A stretch of DNA of 49,814 bases from Puia sp. (GCA_031292515.1 JARLGZ010000254.1:1-49814); one strand, 5' to 3'; positions 36,078 through 44,483 are shown, counted from the first letter of the stretch. Notes: generated by a model from the sequence alone, not told the origin. Numbers and translations are program-made.

Positions 36078-36965
36078 TTAGCCCTGCAGCGCCGCAGCAC
36101 CGCTTACGATTTCCGTGAGTTCGGTGGTGATAGCCGCCTGGCGTGCGCGGTTGTAGGACAACCGGAGCGATTTGAGCAATTCATTGGCATTGTCGCTGGC
36201 CTTATCCATGGCAGTCATTCGGGCGCCGTGCTCCGAAGCGTTGGCATCTAGCACCGCTTTATACAATTGAGTGTTGAGGATCTTCGGCATGAGTTCGGCG
36301 ATCAGTTCCTCTTTGTCCGGCTCAAAAATGAAATCGTTCTTTTTGGCCTTACTGCCATCTTTATTGACCACTTTGGGAATAGGCAGGAACTTCTCCAGCA
36401 CGAAACGCTGGGTGGCGGCATTCTTAAACTCGCTGTAAACGATCTGCACAGTATCGAACTCCTTGTTCTGGAATCCTTTTACGGCAGCCTGGGCACAGGC
36501 TTGCACGTTCAGGAAGCTGAGCTGCAGGAAAATATCCTTATAAGTATCGGCAACCTTGAAATTGTTCTTCTGAAAATGCTCGTAGCCCTTCTTCCCGATG
36601 CTCCAGATCGTCACATTGCCTTTCGCGAATTGCGAGGGATACTGATCCTTGATCGTCTGTTTGGCTAATTTGATGATATTGGTGTTATACGCGCCGGCCA
36701 ATCCCCGGTCGCTGGTGATCACGATCAGGAGAACCTTTTCAACAGGCCGCTCGGCCGCCAGGCTCATCCCTGCCTCTCCATCCGAATTGCTCACGATATT
36801 GCTCAGTAATTCCTGCAATTTTTTCGCATAGGGACGCATCTGGAGAATGGCATCCTGGGCACGGCGCAATTTGGCCGCACTTACCATTTTCATGGCTTTT
36901 GTGATCTGCTGGCTGTTTTGAATGGATTTAATCCTGTTGCGGACTTCTTTGAGTTGACCTGCCAT
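36078..36965 (-). CDS. atpG: F1 ATP synthase gamma subunit
   Basis: 295 aa central shaft of the F1 motor. N-terminal helix (LKEVRNRIKSIQNSQQITKA) and MVSAAKLRRAQ, the central ITSDRGLAGAYNTNI, and the C-terminal helix SLRLSYNRARQAAITTELTE are all conserved. The other atp genes are not in this window; atpG stands alone with its own promoter, so the ATP synthase operon is split or atpG is last of a separate unit. Confidence 0.97.
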   Translation of the reverse strand: MAGQLKEVRNRIKSIQNSQQITKAMKMVSAAKLRRAQDAILQMRPYAKKLQELLSNIVSNSDGEAGMSLAAERPVEKVLLIVITSDRGLAGAYNTNIIKLAKQTIKDQYPSQFAKGNVTIWSIGKKGYEHFQKNNFKVADTYKDIFLQLSFLNVQACAQAAVKGFQNKEFDTVQIVYSEFKNAATQRFVLEKFLPIPKVVNKDGSKAKKNDFIFEPDKEELIAELMPKILNTQLYKAVLDANASEHGARMTAMDKASDNANELLKSLRLSYNRARQAAITTELTEIVSGAAALQG

Positions 36966-36987
36966 ATTACGGGTTTAAAATCGGCTG

Positions 36988-37017
36988 CAAAGGTAGCGGA
37001 AACGGGTTAAAAATCAA
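36988..37017 (-). promoter_or_regulatory. promoter of atpG
   Basis: On the minus strand TTG (37015-37017), 19 nt, then TACCTTTG (36988-36995), about 23 bp before the atpG ATG, so a very short leader is expected. Confidence 0.75.
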
Positions 37018-37060
37018 GGTAAAGTCGGAAATAATCCGGACTTTTGCGTCCTTATAACCT

Positions 37061-37846
37061 ATGGCCAAGTCAAAAAAGAAGGATCCTCCGGTGATCCTGA
37101 TCACTAACGATGATGGAGTCAGCGCACCCGGTATATTCAACCTGGTAGAGGCAGTCAAAGACCTGGGGAAAATCGTGGTCGTGGCTCCGGACAAACCCCA
37201 ATCCGGTATGGGGCATGCCATAACGATCGGGAACCCGCTCAGGCTCCATCCCGTCCATCTTTTCGAGGGAATTGAAGCCTGGCAGTGCTCGGGAACCCCC
37301 GTGGATTGCGTGAAACTGGCGGTTGACAAGATCCTGCACCGCAAACCCGACCTTTGCCTCAGCGGGATCAACCACGGCGCCAACCATTCCATCAATGTCA
37401 TCTATTCCGGCACCATGTCCGCCGCAGTCGAAGCTGCTATAGAGAGCATCCCTTCGGTAGGGTTCTCGCTGCTGGATTACAGCGTGGAAGCCGACTTTAC
37501 CGCAGCCCGGAAATACGTCAGGATCATTGTGGAAAATCTGTTGAAAAATCCACTTGATAAACACCTGATCCTCAATGTCAATTTCCCGGCCGTGCCCGTT
37601 TCTTTGATCAAAGGAATGCGGATCTGTAAACAGGCTTATGCCAAATACGAGGAGGACTTCCTGGAAAGGAACGATCCGACAGGAAAAAAATACTATTGGC
37701 TGACAGGAAAATTCGTGAATTTCGATAAAAGCAGGGATACGGATGTGTGGGCGCTTGAGCACAACTATGTGAGCGTGGTGCCGGTGCAATTTGATCTCAC
37801 GAATTACGTTCTTAAAAGCAAACTACAAAAAACGTGGAAATTGTGA
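37061..37846 (+). CDS. surE: 5'/3'-nucleotidase SurE
   Basis: Metal-dependent phosphatase for nucleoside monophosphates. 261 aa. N-terminal metal site ILITNDDGVSAPG, then DKPQSGMGHAIT, ECSGTPVDCVK-type loop (WQCSGTPVDCVKLA) and SGINHGANHSINVIYSGT. Cytoplasmic, stationary-phase or stress associated in relatives. The stop overlaps the start of the next small membrane gene by 13 bp. Confidence 0.97.
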   Translation: MAKSKKKDPPVILITNDDGVSAPGIFNLVEAVKDLGKIVVVAPDKPQSGMGHAITIGNPLRLHPVHLFEGIEAWQCSGTPVDCVKLAVDKILHRKPDLCLSGINHGANHSINVIYSGTMSAAVEAAIESIPSVGFSLLDYSVEADFTAARKYVRIIVENLLKNPLDKHLILNVNFPAVPVSLIKGMRICKQAYAKYEEDFLERNDPTGKKYYWLTGKFVNFDKSRDTDVWALEHNYVSVVPVQFDLTNYVLKSKLQKTWKL

Positions 37847-38139
37847 TCTTCAAAAAAGACAACCTAAAGTTCGGAGCGGCACTGGGCCTGATAGCCCCGG
37901 TGATCAGCCTCGTGATTTATTATTTTGTGAAGTTCTTCCCCCTCTATTCCCTGAAGGATTTTCTGTTTTTTTTGCAGACAAACAAGACCCAGGTGACCGC
38001 CCTTTCGGTGCCCTGCCTGGTACTGAACATTGCCCTATTCACCTATTACATTAACTCCCAACGCGATAAGACCGCCAAAGGGATCTTCGCGGCCACATTG
38101 GTATATGCCATCGCGGCCATCTTGTTCAAGTACGTGTAA
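37834..38139 (+). CDS. small three-helix membrane protein
   Basis: 101 aa, with three predicted hydrophobic segments (about 13-35, 52-70 and 83-100) and a short basic N-terminus. Overlaps surE by 13 bp, so it is translationally coupled to it. The same pairing occurs in other Bacteroidota as far as I remember, but I have no family name. Function unknown; last gene before tRNA-Gln. Confidence 0.7.
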   Translation: MEIVIFKKDNLKFGAALGLIAPVISLVIYYFVKFFPLYSLKDFLFFLQTNKTQVTALSVPCLVLNIALFTYYINSQRDKTAKGIFAATLVYAIAAILFKYV

Positions 38140-38182
38140 CAATCATAAAAACGCGATCCGTTTTATCCTACGGGCAAAATCT

Positions 38183-38214
38183 TTTGGAATCTCTTTCGGC
38201 AGACCGTATTTTTG
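38183..38214 (+). promoter_or_regulatory. promoter of tRNA-Gln(UUG)
   Basis: TTTG (38183-38186), 20 nt, then TATTTTTG (38207-38214), 30 bp before the tRNA. Confidence 0.7.
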
Positions 38215-38243
38215 CACACCTTCTGAAAATCAGGAGACAGGAT

Positions 38244-38314
38244 TGCCCGATAGTATAATGGCAGTACAACTGATTTTGGTTCAGTTTGTCGAGGTTCGAA
38301 TCCTCGTCGGGCAA
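38244..38314 (+). tRNA. tRNA-Gln (anticodon UUG)
   Basis: Acceptor arms TGCCCGA and TCGGGCA, anticodon stem ACTGA/TCAGT with loop TTTTGGT giving anticodon TTG, T arm GAGGTTCGAATCCTC. CCA is not encoded; the structured element starts at the next base. Confidence 0.96.
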
Positions 38315-38432
38315 CAAGAGACCCCTCGCGACAGCGAGGGGTTTTGTTTTTCCCGGAAGCGGGAAGAGCTTGCTCTTCTAAGCGGACGGGGAAAACAAAA
38401 CCATTCCGGCGAAGCCGGAATGGGGTCTCTTG
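38315..38432 (+). repeat. structured inverted element behind tRNA-Gln, copy 1
   Basis: Outer arms CAAGAGACCCC (38315-38325) and GGGGTCTCTTG (38422-38432). Inside: hairpin A, CCCCTCGC/GCGAGGGG (38322-38341); an inner stem, GGTTTTGTTTTTCCCG (38340-38355) with CGGGGAAAACAAAACC (38387-38402); an apical hairpin, GAAGAGC/GCTCTTC (38363-38378); hairpin B, ATTCCGGC/GCCGGAAT (38403-38421). Read inwards from each end, both halves have the same plan: CAAGAGACC, a hairpin, then GGTTTTGTTTT. The first half is the tRNA terminator. Function unknown. Confidence 0.85.
38322..38351 (+). terminator. intrinsic terminator of tRNA-Gln(UUG)
   Basis: CCCCTCGC-GACA-GCGAGGGG followed by TTTTGTTTTT; it is the left half of the structured element. 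Confidence 0.9.
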
Positions 38433-38452
38433 TGTAATGCAAATGCGCCGCA

Positions 38453-38680
38453 GGATCACCGGAGGTCGCGAAGCGGACCGAAGGTAATCCTCCAGATTTC
38501 GTTAGGGGTTGAGGATCACCGAAGGTAATCCTCCAAAGGTCGCGAAGCGGACCGAAGGTAATCCTCCAGATTTCGTTAGGGGTTGAGGATCACCGAAGGT
38601 AATCCTCCAAAGGTCGCGAAGCGGACCTTCGGTTACCCTCAAGATTCCTCCGAAGGCCGCGAAGCGGACCTTCGGCAATC
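38453..38680. repeat. 74-bp tandem repeat array behind structured element copy 1
   Basis: The unit starting AGGATCACCGAAGGTAATCC repeats with a period of exactly 74 bp (38511, 38585), preceded and followed by partial units to about 38680. It consists of small hairpins with GAA loops (GGATcACC-GAA-GGTaATCC; GGTCGC-GAA-GCgGACC) and the spacer GATTTCGTTAGGGGTTG. The region from 38433 has no gene and runs up to the stop of the propeller-like gene. Confidence 0.85.
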
Positions 38681-38681
38681 C

Positions 38682-39731
38682 TCACCCGGACATCCTGAGC
38701 CTGAAAGTGGCGATATGCTTTTTGTATAAAGCAATAAGAATCCCGGAATCGATAAAGAGAGACTGGATATTGTCTTCCCCGATATTGGGAATGTAGAAAC
38801 TCCCCGTATAACGGCCATCGGGTACCCGGTAAATATCTACAACGCTGTTGTGCCGGAAATTTTCCGGGCTTTCATTGTCGGCCTTTAATTCGGAGATCAC
38901 GTACAAAAGGCCATTGCTTGCAAATGAATTCCTGATGATTGGAAAACGGGGCGTCACCGGAACAAGCTTTTGCTCGTAATCGTTCTTCAACTTTTTTATC
39001 CGGACAGGATTGTATCGTGTTGTGTCTATGGTATGTCCTTGATACAACAGGTTCAGATTGGTATCCAGGCAAAAAAATACGTTCTGGTAATATTGAAGAT
39101 AGAGTATCCGGTGGTAGGTAGAATCATAATTAAGAAGTCCATCCGTAGCAAATCCTCCATCTGCATCGTCTACCAGGGGATTTCGATGGGATATCAGGCC
39201 ATTTCGCAAATCGACGGTTTTAAAAACCTGTCGCATCGGGTCGTCATCAAAACCCCGTATCACTGCCAGGTCCTTTTCAAGACGGATCGAACGGGTAAAA
39301 ATCCCTTTTCCCAGTTTGATGGAATCGATGCCGGGTTGGTCGATCCCCGCCTTATAGAGAGTGGAGAGATTATTGGCAAACAAATAAACCTCGGGAGAAT
39401 CTACAATCAGTCCATTGGCCGCCTGTAATTTTTGCGTCAGGGGGATATTTAAAGTCAGGACACCCTTCTGTTCCAGCTTCCTGTCAAATGACATCAAATA
39501 TTGAGGATTTTGACCGGCCGTATAAATGCGATCGCCGGAAACACCGCATATGCGGACCAGCGGCGCCGGAATCGTTTTTTGGTCTTGTCCTTCTATCCAG
39601 TCTGTAAGCCATTTCCGGGCAAACCCGTTAGGCTTTGCATTGGGTGACCGGTTGAAATAAGCGAGTGAGGCCAGGATGATAACCGCCAACAGCAATAAAG
39701 CCCCTAATTTAAGTAAAACCTTTTTTTGCAT
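38682..39731 (-). CDS. exported or membrane-anchored propeller-like protein
   Basis: I set the start at MQKKVLLKLGALLLL, a signal anchor; the 77-residue longer frame overlaps the upstream peptide gene. The 349-aa product after the anchor is rich in strands with repeated motifs of the form 'G.RIYTAGQ..YLMSFD' and 'LLYVISEL', consistent with a beta-propeller similar to the BF3164/6-bladed lipoproteins found next to MauE-like and small peptide genes in Bacteroidota. That family label is an inference. Last gene of the MauE-like/peptide/propeller cluster, separated from the peptide gene by a strong hairpin. Confidence 0.65.
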   Translation of the reverse strand: MQKKVLLKLGALLLLAVIILASLAYFNRSPNAKPNGFARKWLTDWIEGQDQKTIPAPLVRICGVSGDRIYTAGQNPQYLMSFDRKLEQKGVLTLNIPLTQKLQAANGLIVDSPEVYLFANNLSTLYKAGIDQPGIDSIKLGKGIFTRSIRLEKDLAVIRGFDDDPMRQVFKTVDLRNGLISHRNPLVDDADGGFATDGLLNYDSTYHRILYLQYYQNVFFCLDTNLNLLYQGHTIDTTRYNPVRIKKLKNDYEQKLVPVTPRFPIIRNSFASNGLLYVISELKADNESPENFRHNSVVDIYRVPDGRYTGSFYIPNIGEDNIQSLFIDSGILIALYKKHIATFRLRMSG

Positions 39732-39779
39732 GATGTTGGTTCCTGGCTTTGATAAGATGTTCCGTAAGGAAATGACGGG

Positions 39780-39824
39780 AATATTGAAAGTACGCGAATA
39801 AAAGAATCGCGTACTTTCAATATT
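39780..39824 (-). terminator. 18-bp perfect hairpin between peptide and propeller genes
   Basis: Arms AATATTGAAAGTACGCGA (39780-39797) and TCGCGTACTTTCAATATT (39807-39824) pair perfectly, loop 9 nt. It lies 51 bp after the peptide stop and 49 bp before the propeller ATG on the minus strand, with no T run. It may act as attenuator or processing/stability hairpin. Confidence 0.7.
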
Positions 39825-39874
39825 AAACAAAGAAGATCGCCGGTTGACCACAGAGGCCGCAGCCTCGCAACGGG

Positions 39875-40207
39875 CTAAAACCCGGTATAACAGGTAACTG
39901 ACGAAATGTACCCGGTGGTGCTTTCGATATTTGCGCAGCAGAACCTGTTTCCTCCGGGGCAACTAACCGCGGGGTTGCTCACCACTCCCGAAAACGCGGT
40001 AGCCGTAAAGCCTACCTGCGCCCCTGCCGTGGCACATCCGCTTGAACCCTGGTTGATCGAAGTTCCTGGTGAAGGGATGGTAGCGCTTGTATAACACGCG
40101 ATGTAGTAGTTAGAAGCCTTTTTAAAATGAGCGATGCTGCCGCCCTGGGAAGCGATTGTAATGCCGATTGCCGCGAGTGCGACCAACACGAATTTTACAT
40201 TTTTCAT
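39875..40207 (-). CDS. small exported cysteine-containing peptide (DUF6520-like)
   Basis: 110 aa. Signal peptide about 1-20 (VALAAIGITIASQ), then a Ser/Thr/Gly-rich mature part with six cysteines (YYIACYTS; SSGCATAG; AVSCPGG; RFCCANI; VTCYTG). It resembles the DUF6520-type small proteins that accompany MauE/DoxX-like membrane proteins. The Cys content and exported state suggest a disulfide-bonded secreted peptide; function unknown. It is 42 bp downstream of the MauE-like gene. Confidence 0.65.
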   Translation of the reverse strand: MKNVKFVLVALAAIGITIASQGGSIAHFKKASNYYIACYTSATIPSPGTSINQGSSGCATAGAQVGFTATAFSGVVSNPAVSCPGGNRFCCANIESTTGYISSVTCYTGF

Positions 40208-40249
40208 AATTTTAATGGTTTTGATTAAAAGATGGATTTGAGATATTGA

Positions 40250-40729
40250 TTAATGCATAGTAAATACACGGCGACTTTTCACATTGATATCGTTTTCCAG
40301 GATGACGGCGACCATGGCGAGCAGGGTAAACAAGCTGTTAAATAACAGGTGATCGTGCCAGGACATTTTAGCCAGAACTCCACCACAGCTGCAGGGAAGG
40401 TCATAGCTGAAATGAAGCATCATAAATATGTATCCGGTAAACAAGACCATCAGGAAGAAAGAGGCATAGAGACCTGCTAAACGCGTCCGTTTAAATAAAA
40501 GAACGGATGCGATCAACAATTCTCCTGCAGGAAGTACCGTGGCGATAAAATTTGAGATGGGTTGTATAAAAGGCGATCTGTTCAGCTGGTACTTGAAGTT
40601 GGTATGATCCATCATTTTACTAAGGCCGGTATAGATGAACAGCACGATGAGTAACATCGTAATGATCTCTACGATTGTACTTTTTCTAACAAGACCGGCG
40701 CCGACTCCGGCAAAGGAGTGTCGTACCAT
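40250..40729 (-). CDS. MauE/DoxX-like membrane protein
   Basis: 159 aa with four hydrophobic helices (about 18-35, 58-78, 85-105, 130-148). The segment LPCSCGGVLAKMSWHDHLLFN between helices three and four carries a CxC pair and histidines, the MauE-like redox signature. MauE-type proteins help form disulfides in the periplasm. Together with the adjacent cysteine-rich peptide this suggests that it oxidises or transfers disulfides to the peptide; this is inference. Confidence 0.8.
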   Translation of the reverse strand: MVRHSFAGVGAGLVRKSTIVEIITMLLIVLFIYTGLSKMMDHTNFKYQLNRSPFIQPISNFIATVLPAGELLIASVLLFKRTRLAGLYASFFLMVLFTGYIFMMLHFSYDLPCSCGGVLAKMSWHDHLLFNSLFTLLAMVAVILENDINVKSRRVFTMH

Positions 40730-40912
40730 AGCGATAAGGTGATTATAAATATCTTATTAAAAATTGCCATTTGAGCGGGCTTGATCCAAAAAAATCGGGG
40801 GCTAAAGGTTAATCGCCGGACAGGCTCCATGATCCTTTGTAGCCACCCCCTTTATATTATTGTATTTCATCGCATTACACATTCGGACGAAGTTGGTTTA
40901 AAACGCCTGATC

Positions 40913-41347
40913 CTACTCCAGCACCAATGCATAGTTCTGGGAGTAAATCCAGAAATAGATCTGTACCCTGTTGCCCTCCGGCCAGCCGTCCTGTGCCAAA
41001 GATGACAAAGTCGATCCCACGATACATACCTGGTCGCCGTTCTCATCGGTATATTTATACCATTTGTTTTTTGCGTCATAAGCTGTATAGCTCACGGTGA
41101 AACTGTTTCGCGACCCATTCACCTCCACACTGAGCGTAAATGACACGCCCCTGTCATCCAGATTCGTGATTTCAAGCACCGGTTCGGACCCTTGCTGGAA
41201 ATAGGTGTATTCCTCGGGCCAGCCGGACCAGCCACCGGAATAGGCATTATATTTTTCCATTTTCTCCTTTGTTATCTTGAGCCTGTGCTGTGCCTGCGAT
41301 GAGTGGCCGATAAGAATCGCCGCGATCATTACGAACAAGAGTTTCAT
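40913..41347 (-). CDS. exported hypothetical protein, 144 aa
   Basis: A signal peptide (about 1-19, to SSQAQ) precedes a strand-rich domain rich in aromatic residues (YSGGWSGWPEEYTYFQQGSE; NKWYKYTDENGDQVCIVGST) and ending in RVQIYFWIYSQNYALVLE. I do not recognise the family. It follows the glycoside hydrolase gene after a 245-bp gap with a hairpin, so probably its own unit. Confidence 0.65.
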   Translation of the reverse strand: MKLLFVMIAAILIGHSSQAQHRLKITKEKMEKYNAYSGGWSGWPEEYTYFQQGSEPVLEITNLDDRGVSFTLSVEVNGSRNSFTVSYTAYDAKNKWYKYTDENGDQVCIVGSTLSSLAQDGWPEGNRVQIYFWIYSQNYALVLE

Positions 41348-41528
41348 GATTTTTGCTTTTAAGTTTTGATAGACTTTTTATTACTTTAAATTTCTTTTGC
41401 AGCGCTGTTTGTATCATACAGTACTGCCGCGCGTAATAAAATCTACCGCCGCCTTGCATTTTTTCTGAAATTTTGCGGATTTTTTGCCGGGAGAGCATCC
41501 TCATCATGGATCGACACGACGACTCCTT

Positions 41529-41563
41529 CCACATAACTATTATACTGTCAAATAGTTATGTGG
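41529..41563 (-). terminator. 13-bp perfect inverted repeat after the GH106-like gene
   Basis: Arms CCACATAACTATT and AATAGTTATGTGG, loop 9 nt, 30 bp past the hydrolase stop on the minus strand; no T run follows. Confidence 0.6.
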
Positions 41564-41592
41564 ATCTCAGTCAGGAGCGTACTTTTTAGCTA

Positions 41593-44460
41593 TCAGGAAA
41601 TAGACAATAGGCGAACAGGCTTTATCAGACCCATCGGGTAGAAAGGGGTGCCGGAAGTCCAGGCATCGGCGGCGCGGTTGTGTTTTAAAGTCTTCATATA
41701 ATTGCCCAGCGTAGTGACCAGCCTGATGGTAAGATAGTTGTCACCCGCTATAAGGGCATCTGAAATATCATATAGATGATCCCCATACCATCTTACACCC
41801 TGGGGACGGCCATTAACCTCCACCTCGGATACACACCGGATACTTCCGAGATCCAGCCAGACCGGATGACCGGGCTGATCGACGTGAAACCGGTTCCGGT
41901 ACGTGATGATCCCGGCAAAGGATCGCAGCTCTTCTTGCTGGCTGAAATCGACCAGGTCTTTCAATACCCTGCTTTCGGTAACCCCGTCGACATGATTCAG
42001 GGTCAGATCCCAGGGGCCTTTCAGAGCAGTTTCTTTCGCAGTGCCGTTGCGCACCGCCAGGGCAAGCGCCGACAAGACAGGTTTCTCTCCTTCCGACAAG
42101 GTATCGAATGCGATCAGCCTCGATTCCGAAGGTCCGAGACTAAGCGTCAGGGTATTTTTGGAGGGGCCGGCCGGGTAAAGCGACCGCTCCCCCGTTTCGG
42201 GGTTCCATAACCAGGCGGTCCGGTCGCCTGTATTGAAGACGGCTTCGAAAGTGTTGGAACGCGCAGGACCGTAATTAATAAAAAAGAAGAAATCCTTATC
42301 TCCGCTCCGGTAGTGCAACTGACTGATAAAATCGGTTGGATGGCTGATGCGCACCGCCGGATCCAGCGAGAATTGCTGCTGAAGATTGCGGAACCAGTTC
42401 AACAGGTCTTTCTCATCGACCGGGACAAGCCCCGTCGTACGCGGATGCGCCGCAAGCAGCGATCGTATGAGGCCGTCGACTTCCTTGCTTTCCCGGTTGT
42501 GATCGACCAACCCGTCAGACAAGTGCGGAGCCTTCCCGACAAATATCACTTTGCCCCCGGCGGCCGCAAACTTTTTGAGGACTTTGGCAGTGGCCGGACG
42601 CATGGACTCTACCTCAAGCAGGAGGAGCGCCTTATAATACCGGTCTTTATAGACAAGGCCGCCATCCCGGATCACTGAACCGTTGAGGATCTCCTCCGAT
42701 ACATAGTCGCAACCGCTTCCGTTCTGGTGGATGACCTCCCAGATCTTATGCACATAGGGCGGATAGGCGAGGCGAGGGAAAGGATCCCTTTGAAACCCAT
42801 ATTTGGCGGCCATATCGGCCAGCGGATGAAGGACGGCAATGTCAGCCTGCATCACGGAATGCTGGAAAAGGACCGAAAGCCGGGCCTTATAATCCGTCCA
42901 GCGCCGGAAATAAGGCCACCAGGTATTTCGTTCGTTAAAAAAGGTTCCATATCGGACCCATCCCGGGAACGGCGTTTCGAGAGGACTGTAATTGAACCCA
43001 TGAAGGATGGAGTGGGTCACTCCTGACAGCATACTTTGGTCGCCGGCTTGTTTGATCCGGTCGAGAGATGCATGAAAGGGATCTCCCGTATTGGTCATCT
43101 CTTCGCAACTGATGAGTTTCTTCCCCGAGAGATGTGCGGAAGAAGAGACAAATTTATTGATCATGGTATAGCTGCGCCCGCGATTATAATCACCGGTTCC
43201 GAAATCCAGCAACTCTTCCGACCAGATCCAGGTCTCACACTCGGGAATGTCGACCATCATTCCGGAGGCAATCGGGTCGCAATCCATTCCATAAGCCTGC
43301 ATTCGTGACTGGACGCCGTTCCGGGTACACCAGTCCGCAAAGGTCCGTATAAAACGCTCCTGGAATAATGCACGTTTGGTAGTCTCGAAATCGTACCGGA
43401 CCCATTCGATCTTTTCCTTTAACCCGGGCGCAAACCGGGCGCCATATTCTCCGCTAACTGCATTCCCCATTTCCCCGACCTTGAAAAGAATAAAAGGGAA
43501 CCAGGGCGCCAGGTCATAACCCCTTCTCTGCCGGAACTGCTCATAGAAATCGGCGCACCAGTTGGCTCCTTCCAGCTCTATACTATCCGTAAAGAAAGCC
43601 CTGAAATAGCCGCCCAAAGGCCCCAGCCTGGCCGTGAGCTTGTCCGAAAGACGGTTCAGGTATTTTTCGACGGCTGCCTGGTTATAGTGATTGAGGACGG
43701 GACCGCTGGCCCCGGGAGCCCCATTAATAACCGCCATGAAGCCCGTGATCTTCACCAGGTAATACAATACGTGATCCCCTGCCGGCACGTCGACAATCAG
43801 GTTATCCTGGCTCAGTCTGTCATCGAGATTCAGCACCTGGCTCAGGTCCTGTAACTCGGCCGGCACCAGCTTCAAACCCACCAATTCCTTCAGGGGGTCA
43901 TGGTAACCCGAGGCAAAAGCCGGGCTGACGCTATCCAGTAACTCTTTTTTTGTGAGGTTGACGGATCCGCCGCCGGTTACATTCCTCGTACCCAGGGCAA
44001 TCATCTGGGTCTGTTCTTCGCGGGTGAGGAATTCGCCGCCATAAGGCCAGCCGGATCCGACGATCATATCGCAGATCATCCCTTTTTGCCGGGCGCCTCT
44101 CAGAGCTATCTCGAGCATACTGATCCATTCGTCGCTCAGCCAGGTCAACGGCTTTGTATCTACAGGATCGGCCTCATCCGGAAATTTGATCGGGTTGATC
44201 TCCACGCCGCCGATCCCGGCATCTTTTAACACGTCCAGTTCCCGCAGGATCTCGTCCCCGGATAGCCGGTCCCCATTCCACCACCAGCGGACAAAAGGCC
44301 GATACCTGTTCCCTGGATCCAGGAAGAGGGTATAGATATCCTCCGTGCCCTCCGGCGGGTAGTGTCTGATTGCTCTTGATCCGATTGCCCTTGAAAATTT
44401 TGACAAAGGCAGCGATCCCGCCGTAAGGGAAGTCAGCCTGATAAAATCTCTTCTGATCAT
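41593..44460 (-). CDS. GH106-like glycoside hydrolase (alpha-L-rhamnosidase-type), Tat-exported
   Basis: 955 aa. N-terminal twin-arginine signal (MIRRDFIRLTSLTAGSLPLS). The N-terminal catalytic part has PFVRWWWNGDRLSGDEILRE, IGGVEINPIKFPDEA and MICDMIVGSGWPYGGEFLT, the usual opening of GH106-like enzymes; a beta-jelly-roll type C-terminus follows (VWLDLGSIRCVSEVEVNGRP). Expected to release alpha-L-rhamnose from plant or bacterial glycans; substrate not established. The transporter-like gene lies 23 bp upstream on the same strand and may be cotranscribed. Confidence 0.88.
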   Translation of the reverse strand: MIRRDFIRLTSLTAGSLPLSKFSRAIGSRAIRHYPPEGTEDIYTLFLDPGNRYRPFVRWWWNGDRLSGDEILRELDVLKDAGIGGVEINPIKFPDEADPVDTKPLTWLSDEWISMLEIALRGARQKGMICDMIVGSGWPYGGEFLTREEQTQMIALGTRNVTGGGSVNLTKKELLDSVSPAFASGYHDPLKELVGLKLVPAELQDLSQVLNLDDRLSQDNLIVDVPAGDHVLYYLVKITGFMAVINGAPGASGPVLNHYNQAAVEKYLNRLSDKLTARLGPLGGYFRAFFTDSIELEGANWCADFYEQFRQRRGYDLAPWFPFILFKVGEMGNAVSGEYGARFAPGLKEKIEWVRYDFETTKRALFQERFIRTFADWCTRNGVQSRMQAYGMDCDPIASGMMVDIPECETWIWSEELLDFGTGDYNRGRSYTMINKFVSSSAHLSGKKLISCEEMTNTGDPFHASLDRIKQAGDQSMLSGVTHSILHGFNYSPLETPFPGWVRYGTFFNERNTWWPYFRRWTDYKARLSVLFQHSVMQADIAVLHPLADMAAKYGFQRDPFPRLAYPPYVHKIWEVIHQNGSGCDYVSEEILNGSVIRDGGLVYKDRYYKALLLLEVESMRPATAKVLKKFAAAGGKVIFVGKAPHLSDGLVDHNRESKEVDGLIRSLLAAHPRTTGLVPVDEKDLLNWFRNLQQQFSLDPAVRISHPTDFISQLHYRSGDKDFFFFINYGPARSNTFEAVFNTGDRTAWLWNPETGERSLYPAGPSKNTLTLSLGPSESRLIAFDTLSEGEKPVLSALALAVRNGTAKETALKGPWDLTLNHVDGVTESRVLKDLVDFSQQEELRSFAGIITYRNRFHVDQPGHPVWLDLGSIRCVSEVEVNGRPQGVRWYGDHLYDISDALIAGDNYLTIRLVTTLGNYMKTLKHNRAADAWTSGTPFYPMGLIKPVRLLSIS

Positions 44461-44483
44461 GTTGATCCGGATTTATAATTTAG

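Noticed and set aside
38163-38459. 98-codon minus-strand frame across tRNA-Gln(UUG)
   Set aside because: It translates the complement of the tRNA and the structured element; the peptide is a by-product of conserved RNA sequence.
38453-38680. Possible CRISPR array
   Set aside because: The repeated unit is continuous at 74 bp with no variable spacers and no cas genes nearby.
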